The position numbers and the translations under genes were made by a program. The notes below the pieces were generated by a model. That model was not told the DNA's origin and ran no database searches. It saw nothing but the letters and a program-made list of their open reading frames with translations. This document shows, one piece after another, positions 33,674 to 45,000 of a stretch of DNA of 64,000 nucleotides; position 1 is the first letter of the stretch; the number at the start of each line of letters is the position of its first letter. Origin of the DNA: Allolobophora icterica (lineage: Eukaryota > Annelida > Clitellata > Crassiclitellata > Lumbricidae); NCBI GenBank assembly GCA_963556255.1, contig OY744608.1:26977420-27041419 (forward strand). Direction: 5' to 3'.

Positions 33674-34503
33674 GTGTCTCGTTAAAAACACCGAGTGGAA
33701 GGCAACAGGAAACTACCAATTTTTCCAGTTTGACTTTTTCTTAAAATTATAATTGGGACGGAGACGAGAAGCAGCGATGCATGGAGATGGTGTCTCGTTA
33801 AAAACACCGAGTGGAAGGCAACAGGAAACTACCAATTTTTCCAGTTTGACTTTTTCCTAAAATTATAATTGGGACGGAGACGAGAAGCAGCGATGCATGG
33901 AGATGGTGTCTCGTTAAAAAACACCGAGTGGAAGGCAACAGGAAACCACCAATTTTTGCAGTTTGAATTTCTTTTAAAATCAAATTTGCCACGGATGACG
34001 AGAAGCAGCGGCGCGTGGAGATGGTGTCTCGTTAAAAACACCGAGTGGAAGGCAACAGGAAACTACCAATTTTTGCAGTTTGAATTTCTTTTAAAATCAA
34101 ATTTGCCACGGATGACGAGAAGCAGCGGCGCATGGTGTCTCGTTAAAAACACCGAGTGGAAGGCAACAGGAAACTACCAATTTTTCCAGTTTGACTTTTT
34201 CCTAAAATTATAATTGGAACGGAGACGAGAAGCAGCGGCGCATGGAGATGGTGTCTCGTTAAAAACACCGAGTGGAAGGCAACAGGAAACTACCAATTTT
34301 TCCAGTTTGACTTTTTCTTAAAATTATAATTGGGACGGAGACGAGAAGCAGCGGCGCATGGAGATGGTGTCTCGTTAAAAACACCGAGTGGAAGGCAACA
34401 GGAAACTACAAATTTTTCCAGTTTGACTTTTTCCTAAAATTATAATTGGGACGGAGACGAGAAGCAGCGATGCATGGAGATGGTGTCTCGTTAAAAACAC
34501 CGT
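33674..34503. repeat. 116-bp satellite array, right block (about 7 units)
   Basis: Resumes with GTGTCTCGTTAAAAACACC, completing the unit interrupted at 27455. Some units carry TTTGCAGTTTGAATTTC variants like the diverged left-edge units (23210-23330), so both array edges are older than the core. One unit (about 34130) lacks GGAGAT. Ends within GTTAAAAACACCG. Confidence 0.95.
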
Positions 34504-35190
34504 GCACCAGTTGGCAGTCTTGTTATCAAGACATTAAACCTCAAGACCAAGACCAAGACTTTGAACCTCAAGACCAAGACCAAGACTTTGAACCTCAAGA
34601 CCAAGACCAAGACTTTGAACCTCGAGACCAAGACCAAGACTTTGAGCCTCGAGACCAAGACCAAGACCAAGACCCAAAAAGTCACAATCATATTCTGCTA
34701 TTCCTTACCCAAAAAATTGTCAAGTTGGACTCGTTATTTAATGAAAAAATGTTTTTTTACTTTATTCAAGCAAATTAAGTTTAAATGTAGACGGCAGAGA
34801 ATTCCCGGCAGTCTTGTTGTCAAGACCTTAAACCTCAAGACCAAGACCAAGACCAAGACCTTGAACCTCAAGACCAAGACCAAGACCAAGACCTTGGACC
34901 TCGAGACCAAGACCAAGACCAAGACTTTGAACCTCGAGACCAAGACCAAGACCAAGACCTTGAACCTCAAGACCAAGACCAAGACCAAGACCCAAAAAAT
35001 CGAAATCAGGTCAAGACTTCAAAAAATTGTAAAGTCGGAATTTATTCGCTATTTTAATGAAAACATGAGTCTTTTATTTTATTCAAGCAAATTAACTTTA
35101 AATGCAAACTGCAGAGAAATCCGAATTTGTATTCAAAAGTCCTTTATGCAAACTCTTATACCAAATGCCTTTTGTATTTTATAAAAACCA
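34504..35190. repeat. CAAGAC-rich minisatellite, two related ~310-bp units
   Basis: Each unit starts GGCAGTCTTGTTRTCAAGAC, then holds tandem AACCTCAAGACCAAGACCAAG blocks, then a shared AT-rich tail with TTATTCAAGCAAATTAA and TTTAAATG. Unit 1 begins at about 34513 and unit 2 at about 34808. The related tail word CAAAAGTCCTTYATGCAA recurs at about 35730. Confidence 0.9.
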
Positions 35191-35223
35191 ATTCGCTCAG
35201 AATTTCTGACCAAGACGTGCCTG

Positions 35224-35484
35224 GTGGGCCTCATAGAAATTTCGCCATGTGAAAAAATACGTTCTACAAGTGCTGAAGTCGCTGACACACACAGAGTAGC
35301 TTTTCAAGCACTGGATGTAAATGTACAGATAGTGAGTCCTTTTGAAATCTTCCCATGGTTTATCATACCGTCTGATACAGAACAACTGTTGCTGCTGCCA
35401 ATGGGTTTTCCTGACCAACAAGACTTGTATCCATCCATAGATATTGGTCGTATGATGCAAGCAGGCTTGATACAGAATTCTTGA
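35224..35484 (+). other. Unassigned 86-codon open frame
   Basis: Encodes 86 residues including FEIFPWFIIPSDTEQLLLLP and MGFPDQQDLYPSIDIGRMMQ. Composition looks more protein-like than the flanking repeat, but I recognise no family. The opposite strand is also open (35197-35460), so coding strand is uncertain. Its 3' end overlaps the left arm of the inverted repeat at 35450. It may belong to an unknown mobile element. Confidence 0.3.
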
Positions 35485-35995
35485 GTTATGTTAAATGACT
35501 GTTCATATTAACAGCCGGTCTTGGTCTTGGTCTTGCGAGACCAAGACCAAGACTTTGAACCTCAAGACCAAGACCAAGACCAAGACCTTGAACCTCAAGA
35601 CCAAGACCAAGACCAAGACCTTGAACCTCAAGACCAAGACCAAGACCAAGACTTTTAAAAACGAACTCGAGTGCACTCGAGACCAAGACCTTGGTCTCGA
35701 GGACAACAAGACTGGAATTCCGACTTCGTATACAAAAGTCCTTCATGCAATGTTACTCCAAATGTCTTTTGTCTTGACACTAAAAGTCTTGGTCTTGGTC
35801 TTGAGGTTCAAAGCCTCAATTGGTCTTGGTCTTGATGTTCAAAGTCTTGGTCTTGGTCGTCTTGGTCTTGAGATTCAAAGTCTTAATTGGTCTTGGTCTC
35901 GCAAGACCAAGACAAAGACCGGCTGTCAGTATATGAACATTCATTTAACAAAACTCAAGAATTAAAAACAATTATCAAGCCTGCTTGCGTCATAC
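35450..35995. repeat. Imperfect inverted repeat (foldback) with CAAGAC core
   Basis: Left arm GTATGATGCAAGCAGG, CTTGATA, then AATTCTTGAGTTATGTT, TGTTCATAT, ACAGCCGGTCTTGGTC. The right arm (35885-35995) is its reverse complement with scattered changes. Between the arms the CAAGAC/GTCTTG minisatellite also changes orientation at about 35690-35780. The transcript or single strand could form a long hairpin. No target duplication found. Confidence 0.8.
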
Positions 35996-36063
35996 CGTTG
36001 AAGAATGACATTCAAGTCACGAACACTTATAAAGAGAATAGCGGAAACCGCTTGGCGAGAGTT

Positions 36064-36695
36064 GCACAGGCCTAATCAAGCTTGAGGCTCGAGCTGCTGG
36101 CGAGTGCCAAACCAGATCAGCTGAGTTTTTGCAGAGTTAAGAGAAAGGCAATTCCAGGACATCCAACAGCGGAGATCGGAGGAAAGTGAGTCAATAGATT
36201 GACAGAGGGCAAGTTGATGAGCAGGAGGACCATGAACCATGCAGGGCCTGGACATCGTCAGCATACAGGTGCCCCACAGCAGAGTGTTTGGCAAAGAGAC
36301 TATCGAGGAATGTCAGCGGTAAACGACTATAGAGAAGGGGGCCCAGCACGGAACCTTTAGAAACCCGAGTTTGACAGGTACCCAAGAGGAGCGAGAGTCA
36401 CCGAGATCTTCGAATTCATGATCATCTAGCTGTGAACGGTCGGTTAGGTACGACCGGAACCAGCGAAGTGGAGAACCACCAATACCAAAAGAGAGTTCAA
36501 GACGATCGACGTAAGAGAATGTCGTGATCAACGATGTCAAAGCTGAAGAGGCATCGAAGAGGGCAAGAAGAGAAACGTACGTGAGATTTGTCAATAGCAG
36601 AGTAGGCCTAGATATCGGAAAGGAGAGATAGAAGAGCGCTGTTTCAGTAGAGTGGTGAGCTCTAAAACCCGATTGTATTGCTGGCTCCCAAGACT
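36064..36695 (-). mobile_element. CR1/L2-type LINE reverse-transcriptase fragment
   Basis: Minus-strand words FGIGGSPLRWFRSYLTDRSQ, then QTRVSKGSVLGPLL (palm lead-in), HSAVGHLYADDVQ (YADD catalytic motif), and LNSAKTQLIWFGTRQQLEP. Conserved CR1/L2 order; several frameshifts. Confidence 0.92.
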
Positions 36696-36967
36696 TAGTT
36701 TTCTCTGCAGAAATTGCAATACCTAAACTGTTGCTACACTTACTTATTAAATATTTGGTTCAATGAAGGGATCGATTGAGATAACTCTTTGAAAAGATTG
36801 TAAATCCGGCTGCACTCTTATCCACAGATGTTGCCCCTCTTCATTTTTTTAAATTTCTGATAAATAGGATATTTTAAATATTCAAAGTCTATTTTTCACT
36901 TCCCAAGCATGATTATTATTCGTTGATTTTCATTCATGAATATAATTGACTGTTACGTAAACAGGAC

Positions 36968-37430
36968 ACGATCCTGGAAATCGGACTTGGACCTCTTGTG
37001 GACTACTCTCTGGAAACCCCCTTTGATTTGGTTTGGCCTCCTGGAAATCGGACTTGGACCTCTTGTGGACTACTCTCTGGAAACCCCCTTTGATTTGGTT
37101 TGGCCTCCTGGAAATCGGACTTGGACCTCTTGTGGACTACTCTCTGGAAACCCCCTTTGATTTGGTTTGGCCTCCTGGAAATCGGACTTGGACCTCTTTT
37201 GAACCACTCTCTGGAAACTTCCTGATCTGGTACCCTGGAAATCGGACTTTATTGGACCTCTTTGAACTACACTCTCTGGAAACCCCCTTGATTTGGTTTG
37301 GCCTCCTGGAAATCGGACTTGGACCTCTTTTGGACTACTCTCTGGAAACCCCCTCTGATTTGGTTTGGCCTTATGGAAACCGGACTCGGACCTCTTTTGG
37401 ACTACTCTCTGGAAACCCATTCTGATCTGA
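36968..37430. repeat. 67-bp minisatellite, about 7 copies
   Basis: CCTGGAAATCGGACTTGG recurs at 36973, 37040 and 37107 (67 bp) and on to about 37380 with growing divergence. 67 is not a multiple of 3, so the open frames across it are coincidental. Confidence 0.93.
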
Positions 37431-37559
37431 CGTAGCGCTCGTGAATAGGTTGGTGTACGCTTGACCTTCGAGTGGCGCTTTAGAAGTTTGGAGATTACGA
37501 TTACGATTACGATATATTTATACCGCTGGTATTGGTCCCCTGTTGGAGGCATGCGGGCT

Positions 37560-37740
37560 TCACGTTCTTCACCGGCAGCGCTATAATTATGCTGATGATG
37601 TTCAGGCATACGTACACTAGCACTGTCGCCCTGATGGGGTGGTATCTGCTGTACAGCAGATGACTCAAGCCAGAGCCGTATATTAATATACGGCTGTGAC
37701 TCAAGCTATGGAGGTCTTTTCTGCTTGGTTAGCATAATAA
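37560..37740 (+). mobile_element. LINE RT fragment around YADD
   Basis: Plus-strand frame with YADDVQAYVH followed by DGVVSAVQQMTQA and MEVFSAWLA, the post-YADD segment of CR1/L2 RT. Decayed. Confidence 0.6.
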
Positions 37741-38325
37741 CACAGTATAAGTAATTATTTATACTGTGATAATAATATTATCTCAATGGAAACCACGGGT
37801 TTATATATCTATGATATTATTATGTATCTATGTAGTTTTCTTGCTAGTACAGGAATGTGCGACAGTGAATCGCGGCGAATGTTCGACACCTAGCGACAGC
37901 AGCTTTTGCAATGGGTGTTGAAATGTGAGGAGATTCAACATAAAATATGAAATGAATACCCAAGTGTCCTAAGTCTTACAAGGAGGCTTAGGAACAAATT
38001 TACGTACTTCGTGGTCAAATGTACGCTATTTACTCAGTTCTCAATTTAGAGTATACCGTGCCACTGTGAGAAGCTGAGTGCTCGGTGTAAGAATGGAAAT
38101 TGTGGCTGGCCGTTTGATATTTGAACTTTGCTCTAAAGGAAGCGATGTTTCGATAACGATTCCAAAGTCATTGTCAGCGTGATTGGTGTGATTTTTGAGT
38201 GTAAACTAATTTCAGCTGCAAATTTGCTTTGACCGGTTTGGGACACATTCTAATCTATTTACTGTTATTGCGCCGTTGTAATGATGCCCATTTTGCGGTT
38301 TCAACTGAAATCGCAACAACCTATT
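37741..38325. other. No gene recognised
   Basis: AT-rich unique-looking sequence. No exon or element end recognised. Confidence 0.4.
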
Positions 38326-38334
38326 CATCAATCT

Positions 38335-38760
38335 GAAAATTTATATAGCACCTCTTTAAGGCCCACTCAGAGGTACTCCCATCCCAGCCATGGCGAGGGG
38401 CCAAGCATGAAATCGGGCAACATCGTTCAGATAAATAGGACAGTACTACCAGTGAGACATCGCCAGACATGCTGCTCTTATAGGAAATGCGCTCAGAGGC
38501 AGGGAGCTACTGTAGGACGTCACGCATGTAGAAAGGATCCCAGGCATATTTTGGAATACGACCAATAAGCCTAGCAGCAGAGCAAAGGACACGGTCAGGG
38601 CGTCCTATTAGGCCTAAGGAGTGACCGTAATCCGTTGAAAGAGCCAGGTTGAATTCGGAAGCACCAGAAACCAGACTGCGGTGGGTATGCAAGTTTTGAC
38701 AGAGGTTAACAGTCTTTAGTTTAGGCCTGAATGACAAAAGCATTGACAGAATGAACTGAA
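38335..38760 (-). mobile_element. LINE 3' end with ATTTATATAGC tail
   Basis: Minus strand: DRVLCSAARLIGRIPKY and YMRDVL, the conserved (A)ARL...H..LHWLP approach of CR1/L2 RTs, then the tail motif (complement of AATTTATATAGCACC) near 38337. 5' truncated and broken. Confidence 0.75.
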
Positions 38761-39396
38761 CTGGGCAGTGAATGCCAAAGCTTCAGACCAGCGACAAGAA
38801 AGCCCTACACTCTGCAAAGCACAAGAGTCACTGCATCCATTGATCAAGTGCAGTATCTCTGTGAAGTGTGGGCATGGAACAGAGATAACTTGGATGGTTA
38901 AGATGTATAGTACCTTGTGAACTGTAAGGCAGATTTTGAAATAGATTCTTTGCACAATAAGCATCTAGTGCAATGAAGTGCTGCCTGAAGCAACTGAGCA
39001 ATTGAGGTGTTTTGTGAGTGTTAAAGGAGCAGCTACACTACACCTGTATCAACATAACATTATTTTATTTATCATTGCCTAATTTATTTTATAATTAACC
39101 CATCAGTGTCTTTGCAACTGTCAGCACTTGCATTGCACTGTTATTTGCATTGTTATTGGTACTCTTCCTACAAGACTGTTTTAGACTTGTGTAATGATTT
39201 GGGTCATAGTACTGTCTCAGTGGATACTGTCAGAGCTATTAAGAGGAAGGTAGGAAGGAGTTTGGAAGGATTTTGGTTATTGAGCATGCTTGGTGATTTG
39301 CAGTGTTACTAATCATGCCAAATGTCTAAACTACTAAAACCGCATGTTGTGTTGTTTTTATTCTTATAGCAAATTAGAGACCAAGACATTTGTGAT
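38761..39396. other. No gene recognised
   Basis: No clear exon. The sequence lies just upstream of FBXO31 and could hold its promoter or a 5' UTR exon; I see no core-promoter motif I would defend. Confidence 0.35.
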
Positions 39397-39404
39397 ATTA
39401 TGTA

Positions 39405-39970
39405 CAGTGTTGGGTATGAGTTAACTCAGATGAGTTTAAACTCACGAGTTGATTTATGAGTTTGAGTTAACTCACCTTAAAGAGTGTGAGTTATGAGTTT
39501 GAGTTAACTCATATTTTCTGTGAGTTTGAGTTGTAACTGTCAATTATCTAAACTCAACTCACTCTTCGGCACTCGGCACATATTATGTTGAAACAAGCCT
39601 TTTTTATATCGTCGGCTTTCCATACTGGTGAGTGATGCCGGCAGGGAGGGTCGTAAACACTGCTAGCGGACAGTATTTAAGCACTGCATATTTTGTATAT
39701 TGTGAACAGTTAAGAACAACATGGCTGAAGTACCGTGTATTCTTGATGGAAAATATTTTTCTGTTACAAGTAGGCGTGATGGAAAAATTGTTGCTCGATT
39801 AGAACGTGCTAGTATGAAACGTGTGAGTTTATGAGTTAACTCATTTAACAACTGAGTTTGAGTTAACTCATTTCACTTAGGATGAGTTGAGTTTGAGTTT
39901 AAACTCATTTTGAGGTGCATGAGTTGAGTTTTGATTTAACTCATTTCTTGTGTGAGTTTACCCAACACTG
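39405..39970 (+). mobile_element. hAT-type MITE (566 bp) upstream of FBXO31
   Basis: Ends CAGTGTTGGGTATGAG and GAGTTTACCCAACACTG. Exact 8-bp duplication ATTATGTA (39397-39404, 39971-39978). The arms are packed with GAGTTAACTC palindromes. A short frame at 39721 (MAEVPCILDGKYFSVTSRRD) resembles a hAT transposase N-terminus and stops at once. Confidence 0.92.
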
Positions 39971-40034
39971 ATTATGTAATATGTATGGATAACATTTGTG
40001 CAGATACTTAGTGTTTGCCTAAAAGAACATTTCA

Positions 40035-40179
40035 ATGCTGCCCGAATATCCAACGGAAATACTTGTGAAAATCCTTTCGTTTTTGCCATTGAAGGATGTC
40101 TTGCATTTGTCATGCTTATCTTCCCAATTCTGTGATGCATCTGCATTGGTTTACACAAGGCGAAGAAATCAAATACGTG
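40035..40179 (+). CDS. FBXO31: FBXO31 exon 1 (F-box)
   Basis: ATG to donor CGTG|GTAGGA, ending in phase 1. Carries the whole F-box core, ending YTRRRNQIR. A possible acceptor (TTTGTGCAG, 40002) just upstream allows a separate 5' UTR exon. Confidence 0.9.
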
Positions 40180-42036
40180 GTAGGATTTGCCCACCTTGAT
40201 TGCTTAATTTGTTTTTAATATATTTGTATAATGTGTATTAGATATGTCAGATATCTCTTTGGTTATACTCTAATGAGTTATATGTAGATAATTAACTATG
40301 AAGATTTGAGAGCTTTGGATTGATATGTATTTAGATATTTTGAAATTTTTATGCTGTGATGTTTTCAAAATGATTGTTGATCAATCTAAAACATGCCTTC
40401 GGCGACCAGGAAATTTAGAATTTCTCATACAGCTTAAAAGAAGGATTGAAGTGCTGATGCATGTTTTAAGCCAACTGAGTATCCACTTGAGGGCTGCCAT
40501 AATAACAGCAGATGATTGAATTATATCAGTGATTATTTTTAAAGTGTAACTATAACAGTCGTAGAATTAAAGCTGACACCACATGATATCTGTTGATTTT
40601 GCTGTTAGGACAATACAGTTTACGTCAAAGTGGGAGTGCCTTGAGTTTCAATGAAGTGAGACGTTTGTGTGAGTTTTTTAATATATATAATAGTTAATAG
40701 GGAGTAACCGGTTATTGGCTCGGAAACCGATAAGCACCGATAACTACTTCAAATCCCATTATCGGAAAATCCGATAATTCAATCACCGAAAAAAGTTCGA
40801 AAAATCTTAATTTTTAAGGGGGTGCGCTTCCTGAGAAAGCTAATGAAAGGGGTGCGCTTCCTTAAAATGTGCTTAAAATTAATCTAAAATTCTAAATTGA
40901 TACATTTTCAGAAATAAGTTTGCTGATGTAGTTTTTCATGGACCGAAATTTTCTGCAACTTCAGCAAGGCTATCGCAAAATACATAACGAAATGCCACAA
41001 ATTTTTAATATATCTGTATATAATATATATTTTAACATAACCATCATATTGTGATAACTTCACTCACAAGCTCAACAAAATATTTGCGATTATCGGTATC
41101 GTTATCGGAATCACCAATAAAATGTGCTAAATTATTGGTATCGGTTATCGGAAGAAAAGTGCTTATCGGTTACTCCCTAACAGTTAATACATGCGGACAC
41201 AAAATAGGCAAAGGCCCACACACTCGTGGACACAGAAAAATATGCAGAGGAAGACACACAGATATCTAGACACAGACAAGCAGATCCAACCACAAACACA
41301 TGGACAAAGAAAAACAGCTCCGTGGTGGACCAATGGACAAAACATTTAGCCATCGCTCCACTATTAGCCGTAAAGCATCCAGTGTCTCTTGCTGCAGAAT
41401 TATTGGACAACAGCCATATCATTAGCCACAGTGTCTATTCTATTCTATATATCATTAGCCACAGTGTCACATCTTGTGGACCCTTTTAAAAGAGTAACTG
41501 AGGCCCATCACATTATGATTGTCTTGCACTTTATTTGTTCTGCTGCAGGAGAACAGTACAGTGTTTCTGGCATATTCTGATATACTTATTCTGATATCTG
41601 CAAGAACCTTTGTATGTGATAATAATCAAGTCTAGTGATTTGAATCCCCACCAGGATGGAAAGACGTTTCTAGATTTCTTTTCCACCTCATATTAAACTG
41701 GGCTATAAACTGTGTCAGCTGTCAACGGTTAGAGCTGTCAATTGGAAGGATAGATGGTGAAGGAGAGGGCTGGCTAGTGGCTACGCCTCTTTGATGTTCC
41801 AGACTCTGGAACGCTCTTCTGGTATGTTTTGTGTAGTTGCCTACTGGAAGTGTCTGTTGGTTGTGACTGAATTTGTTTACCTGAATACATTTCCCGTAAG
41901 CTGTTTCTATATCTTCCTGGACTACCTTTCTGGTTTTCAACAAGTAGACACACCTACACACACACACACACACCTACACACACACACACGCGCACACACA
42001 CACACCTACACACACACACACACACACACACATGCT

Positions 42037-42080
<44 letters not shown>

Positions 42081-45000
42081 AGTTTCACTTAGCAGCAACC
42101 ATAGGTAACCAATGAGATTATCCTGTAGCTGCTTTATGGTTAGCTAACGGGAGTGTATGTACCACAGATGTTTGGTTGTCTGGCTGTACGTCTGTGTGCT
42201 TTGTCAACACATCAATATATCTGAATTTAAGTAAACTGGAAGTACCCCAGTGTAATTTTTCATATGTTAACAGATGTTTTTTTTTCTTAAAGTTATGAAA
42301 TTACATGCATAATTGATGCTTTGCAGTACTTTCAAACTATGGTTTCACAGTGGGACTGTGGAAGATTGTCAGTACACCGTATGGTGGTCTTCTTGAAGTT
42401 AAGGTATTGTTTCTGATATTTTCAGTTTCAGCAGTTTTTGTTTTATTAATTTTCATAGAAATTATATTCTAAGCAATTACCATGATTCAAATTTTAAGAG
42501 TTATATTTGAAAAGGGAAAAGTGATGGAGTAACGTTAAAGCTGCTGGTGGATGTAAGCGGCAAACTCTGAAGAGCAGCTTCTGATAATGCCAGACTATTG
42601 CTTTTGTCTTTGTTTCAGTTTGATGGATACCAATTGGTTGGAACTCGCTTTTTTCCTCCACCTGACCCTCGCATCAACGATCAGTTACGACGCAAGAAAA
42701 TCTTTATCATAAGCATTGATGATGAAGAAAAGTGTGAATGCATTTGTTTGAGAGGCAGTGTACCTCACCCAGCAGACATTGCTCAGGTATTGTATTAATA
42801 TAATATGATGTACAGTCAAACAACTCTCTGAGTAGGCATTATGAGAATGGTAATATAAAACAGGAGTGTACCTAATTACAATCGCAATATACATGTAGCT
42901 TCAATGTAACCCAATGACTACTGGTGTGTAACTCTGACGCAGGCCCTTAGCCAGAAATACAGAGTAGCCCGTCCAAAGGCATTCGAAGTGTGACCGCCCG
43001 ACGCAGTGAGCGTTCGAAGTCGCGACTGCCTAAAGTCGCGACTGCCCATAAGTCCCGCTGCCGTACGAGTCCGACTGCAGTGCCCCTATGCTGTTTACAG
43101 AGCCTAACATCAACCCCTTCTCCTTACAGAACTGTCATCTGAATGCTGGCGGTGGCTCTAGAGAAGAAACTGGATGGTGCTGGATGAGAATCATGCACAA
43201 TTTATGCCCGTCCAAAATAATTTTGACCCGTCCAAAGGACGAGTGGACGGGTGGCTGGCTAAGGGCCCTGCTTTGAAGGTGCAAAGTTACAATGTGTATA
43301 TACTGATTTTAAAAATTTTTTTCAGCACATAGATTGGTGGTGAAGTGTAAAGAGAAAATGACAGATAACTGACAGTGTGTGCTGTGTTTTACTCTAATTA
43401 AGATTTTTGCTAACATTTGCAGTTTGATTGTGATGGCTTCCAGTTAGACTGCTGCGATTCAGAGATTCACCAACATCCTGGAGGTTCTTCACAGGTAAAT
43501 CATCAGTATGTGTAAACATACTGCCCGGGCTGTTAGTATCGCAATACAGTATCACAATAACTTCGTATTACCGATACTTTTTCATTATTGCATGCATCAT
43601 GATAGTTTTATTTTGTTGATATCGTATGTGTATCATTGATACTTTTTAGCCTGGTTTTGTTGTGCATGTAGACATTGTTGAGATAGAAGTAACTAATTAC
43701 AGTTTTAGTTTTGTTCTGATTATTTATGTGGTGTTGTACTTAATGCCTCTGTCATCATCTGTTATGGCATAGCTGGTTCAGCAGAAGAAAGACCTTTACT
43801 GCACAGGGGTATTAACAAAATGCATACATGCATATAGGTCATATCAGAGTGGAGCCATTTGGCTCAGGCTTCTACCATGTGAGGTCCCAAATAATTACCA
43901 GTTATGTACCCTTATGGGATTTAGTTAGTTCATTTATAAAATTCAGTACAACGAGGGCTAAAAGACTTTAGAATCATGAAATGGCCTGTAACAATCTTGG
44001 CAAGGACTAACATACTTGCTGAAACATTTACACACAAGAAATTGAATTTTATATTTTATTTGTCACAAAAGACACAAATGGGATGCTGGATGCTGATACA
44101 TATTATCATATTATCTCTGTTTAAAAGCTAAGGACAACCACCAAAAAAGAGCAGTGGCTAGCTACTCTTGATAATGATAATAATGATACAGTTGCCTTAT
44201 ATGACTTCAGGCATTTAACCATTGGCTGAAGGAAGAACTGGGAGTTGAGACTGTCAATGAAACACACCGATCAGATCTTTTAACTTCCAAATATGACACG
44301 CTGTCGCAGGAAGTGTAAGGGCTGTATTAATATTGAAATCTTTCCTCTTTTTGTGTGCATTAACAATAGATATAGATACAAATGTACCTATGTACATACC
44401 TACATGTAGTAACTGTTTCATGTGACGTTTTTCTCGTCATATCTTTGCTACAAGTTCTATTTAGATAGCATTTAGTTGGCCAGACTATTTAGAAATGTTA
44501 TTCACTTATGAGCTCTTCTCACTGACTCTAATCTGCTTTTTTTCTGAGTACGCTATAGTGCAACATATTATAACAATTATAAATGTTTAAGATTCAAAAT
44601 GGCAATAGGGTTTCAGTGTGGATGTCCAAATGCCAGCCGTAACCATTCAAAATTATGTATTCTGCTGTGTCTATTACTGATGCATGTGTGTATTTCTTTC
44701 TTTGCATAAACAGCTCAGTGAAATGCCGTCCTCTTCATCTTCCTCCGAGCCAAGAATCTGTTGTAATTCAACCAGGCTTATTTAAGGGCACTTACTCGGC
44801 TCATGGAGTTGAACTTGTTCTGCTGACGTATGATGATGCTGACAGATCTGCACCTGCTGCAGTTCTCACAAAAATTACAGTAATCTGTTCACTATACTTT
44901 AAACTCTGGACTGTTTTGACAGCAGGTTTCTTCTGAGTATGTGCTTGTGATTTCTTGCATTACATAGAATAGGAACTGAATACGTAAAGCACGGTCACCT

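Noticed and set aside
34491..34988. Leu/Val-rich and Lys/Thr-rich frames
   Set aside because: They are translations of the CAAGAC minisatellite.
37070..37609. 179-codon minus-strand frame
   Set aside because: It runs through the 67-bp minisatellite and is not protein-like outside it.
40674..40700. Extending FBXO31 exon 2 past 40668
   Set aside because: The GTGAGT donor at 40669 gives a phase match to exon 3 and restores the conserved segment; reading through does not.
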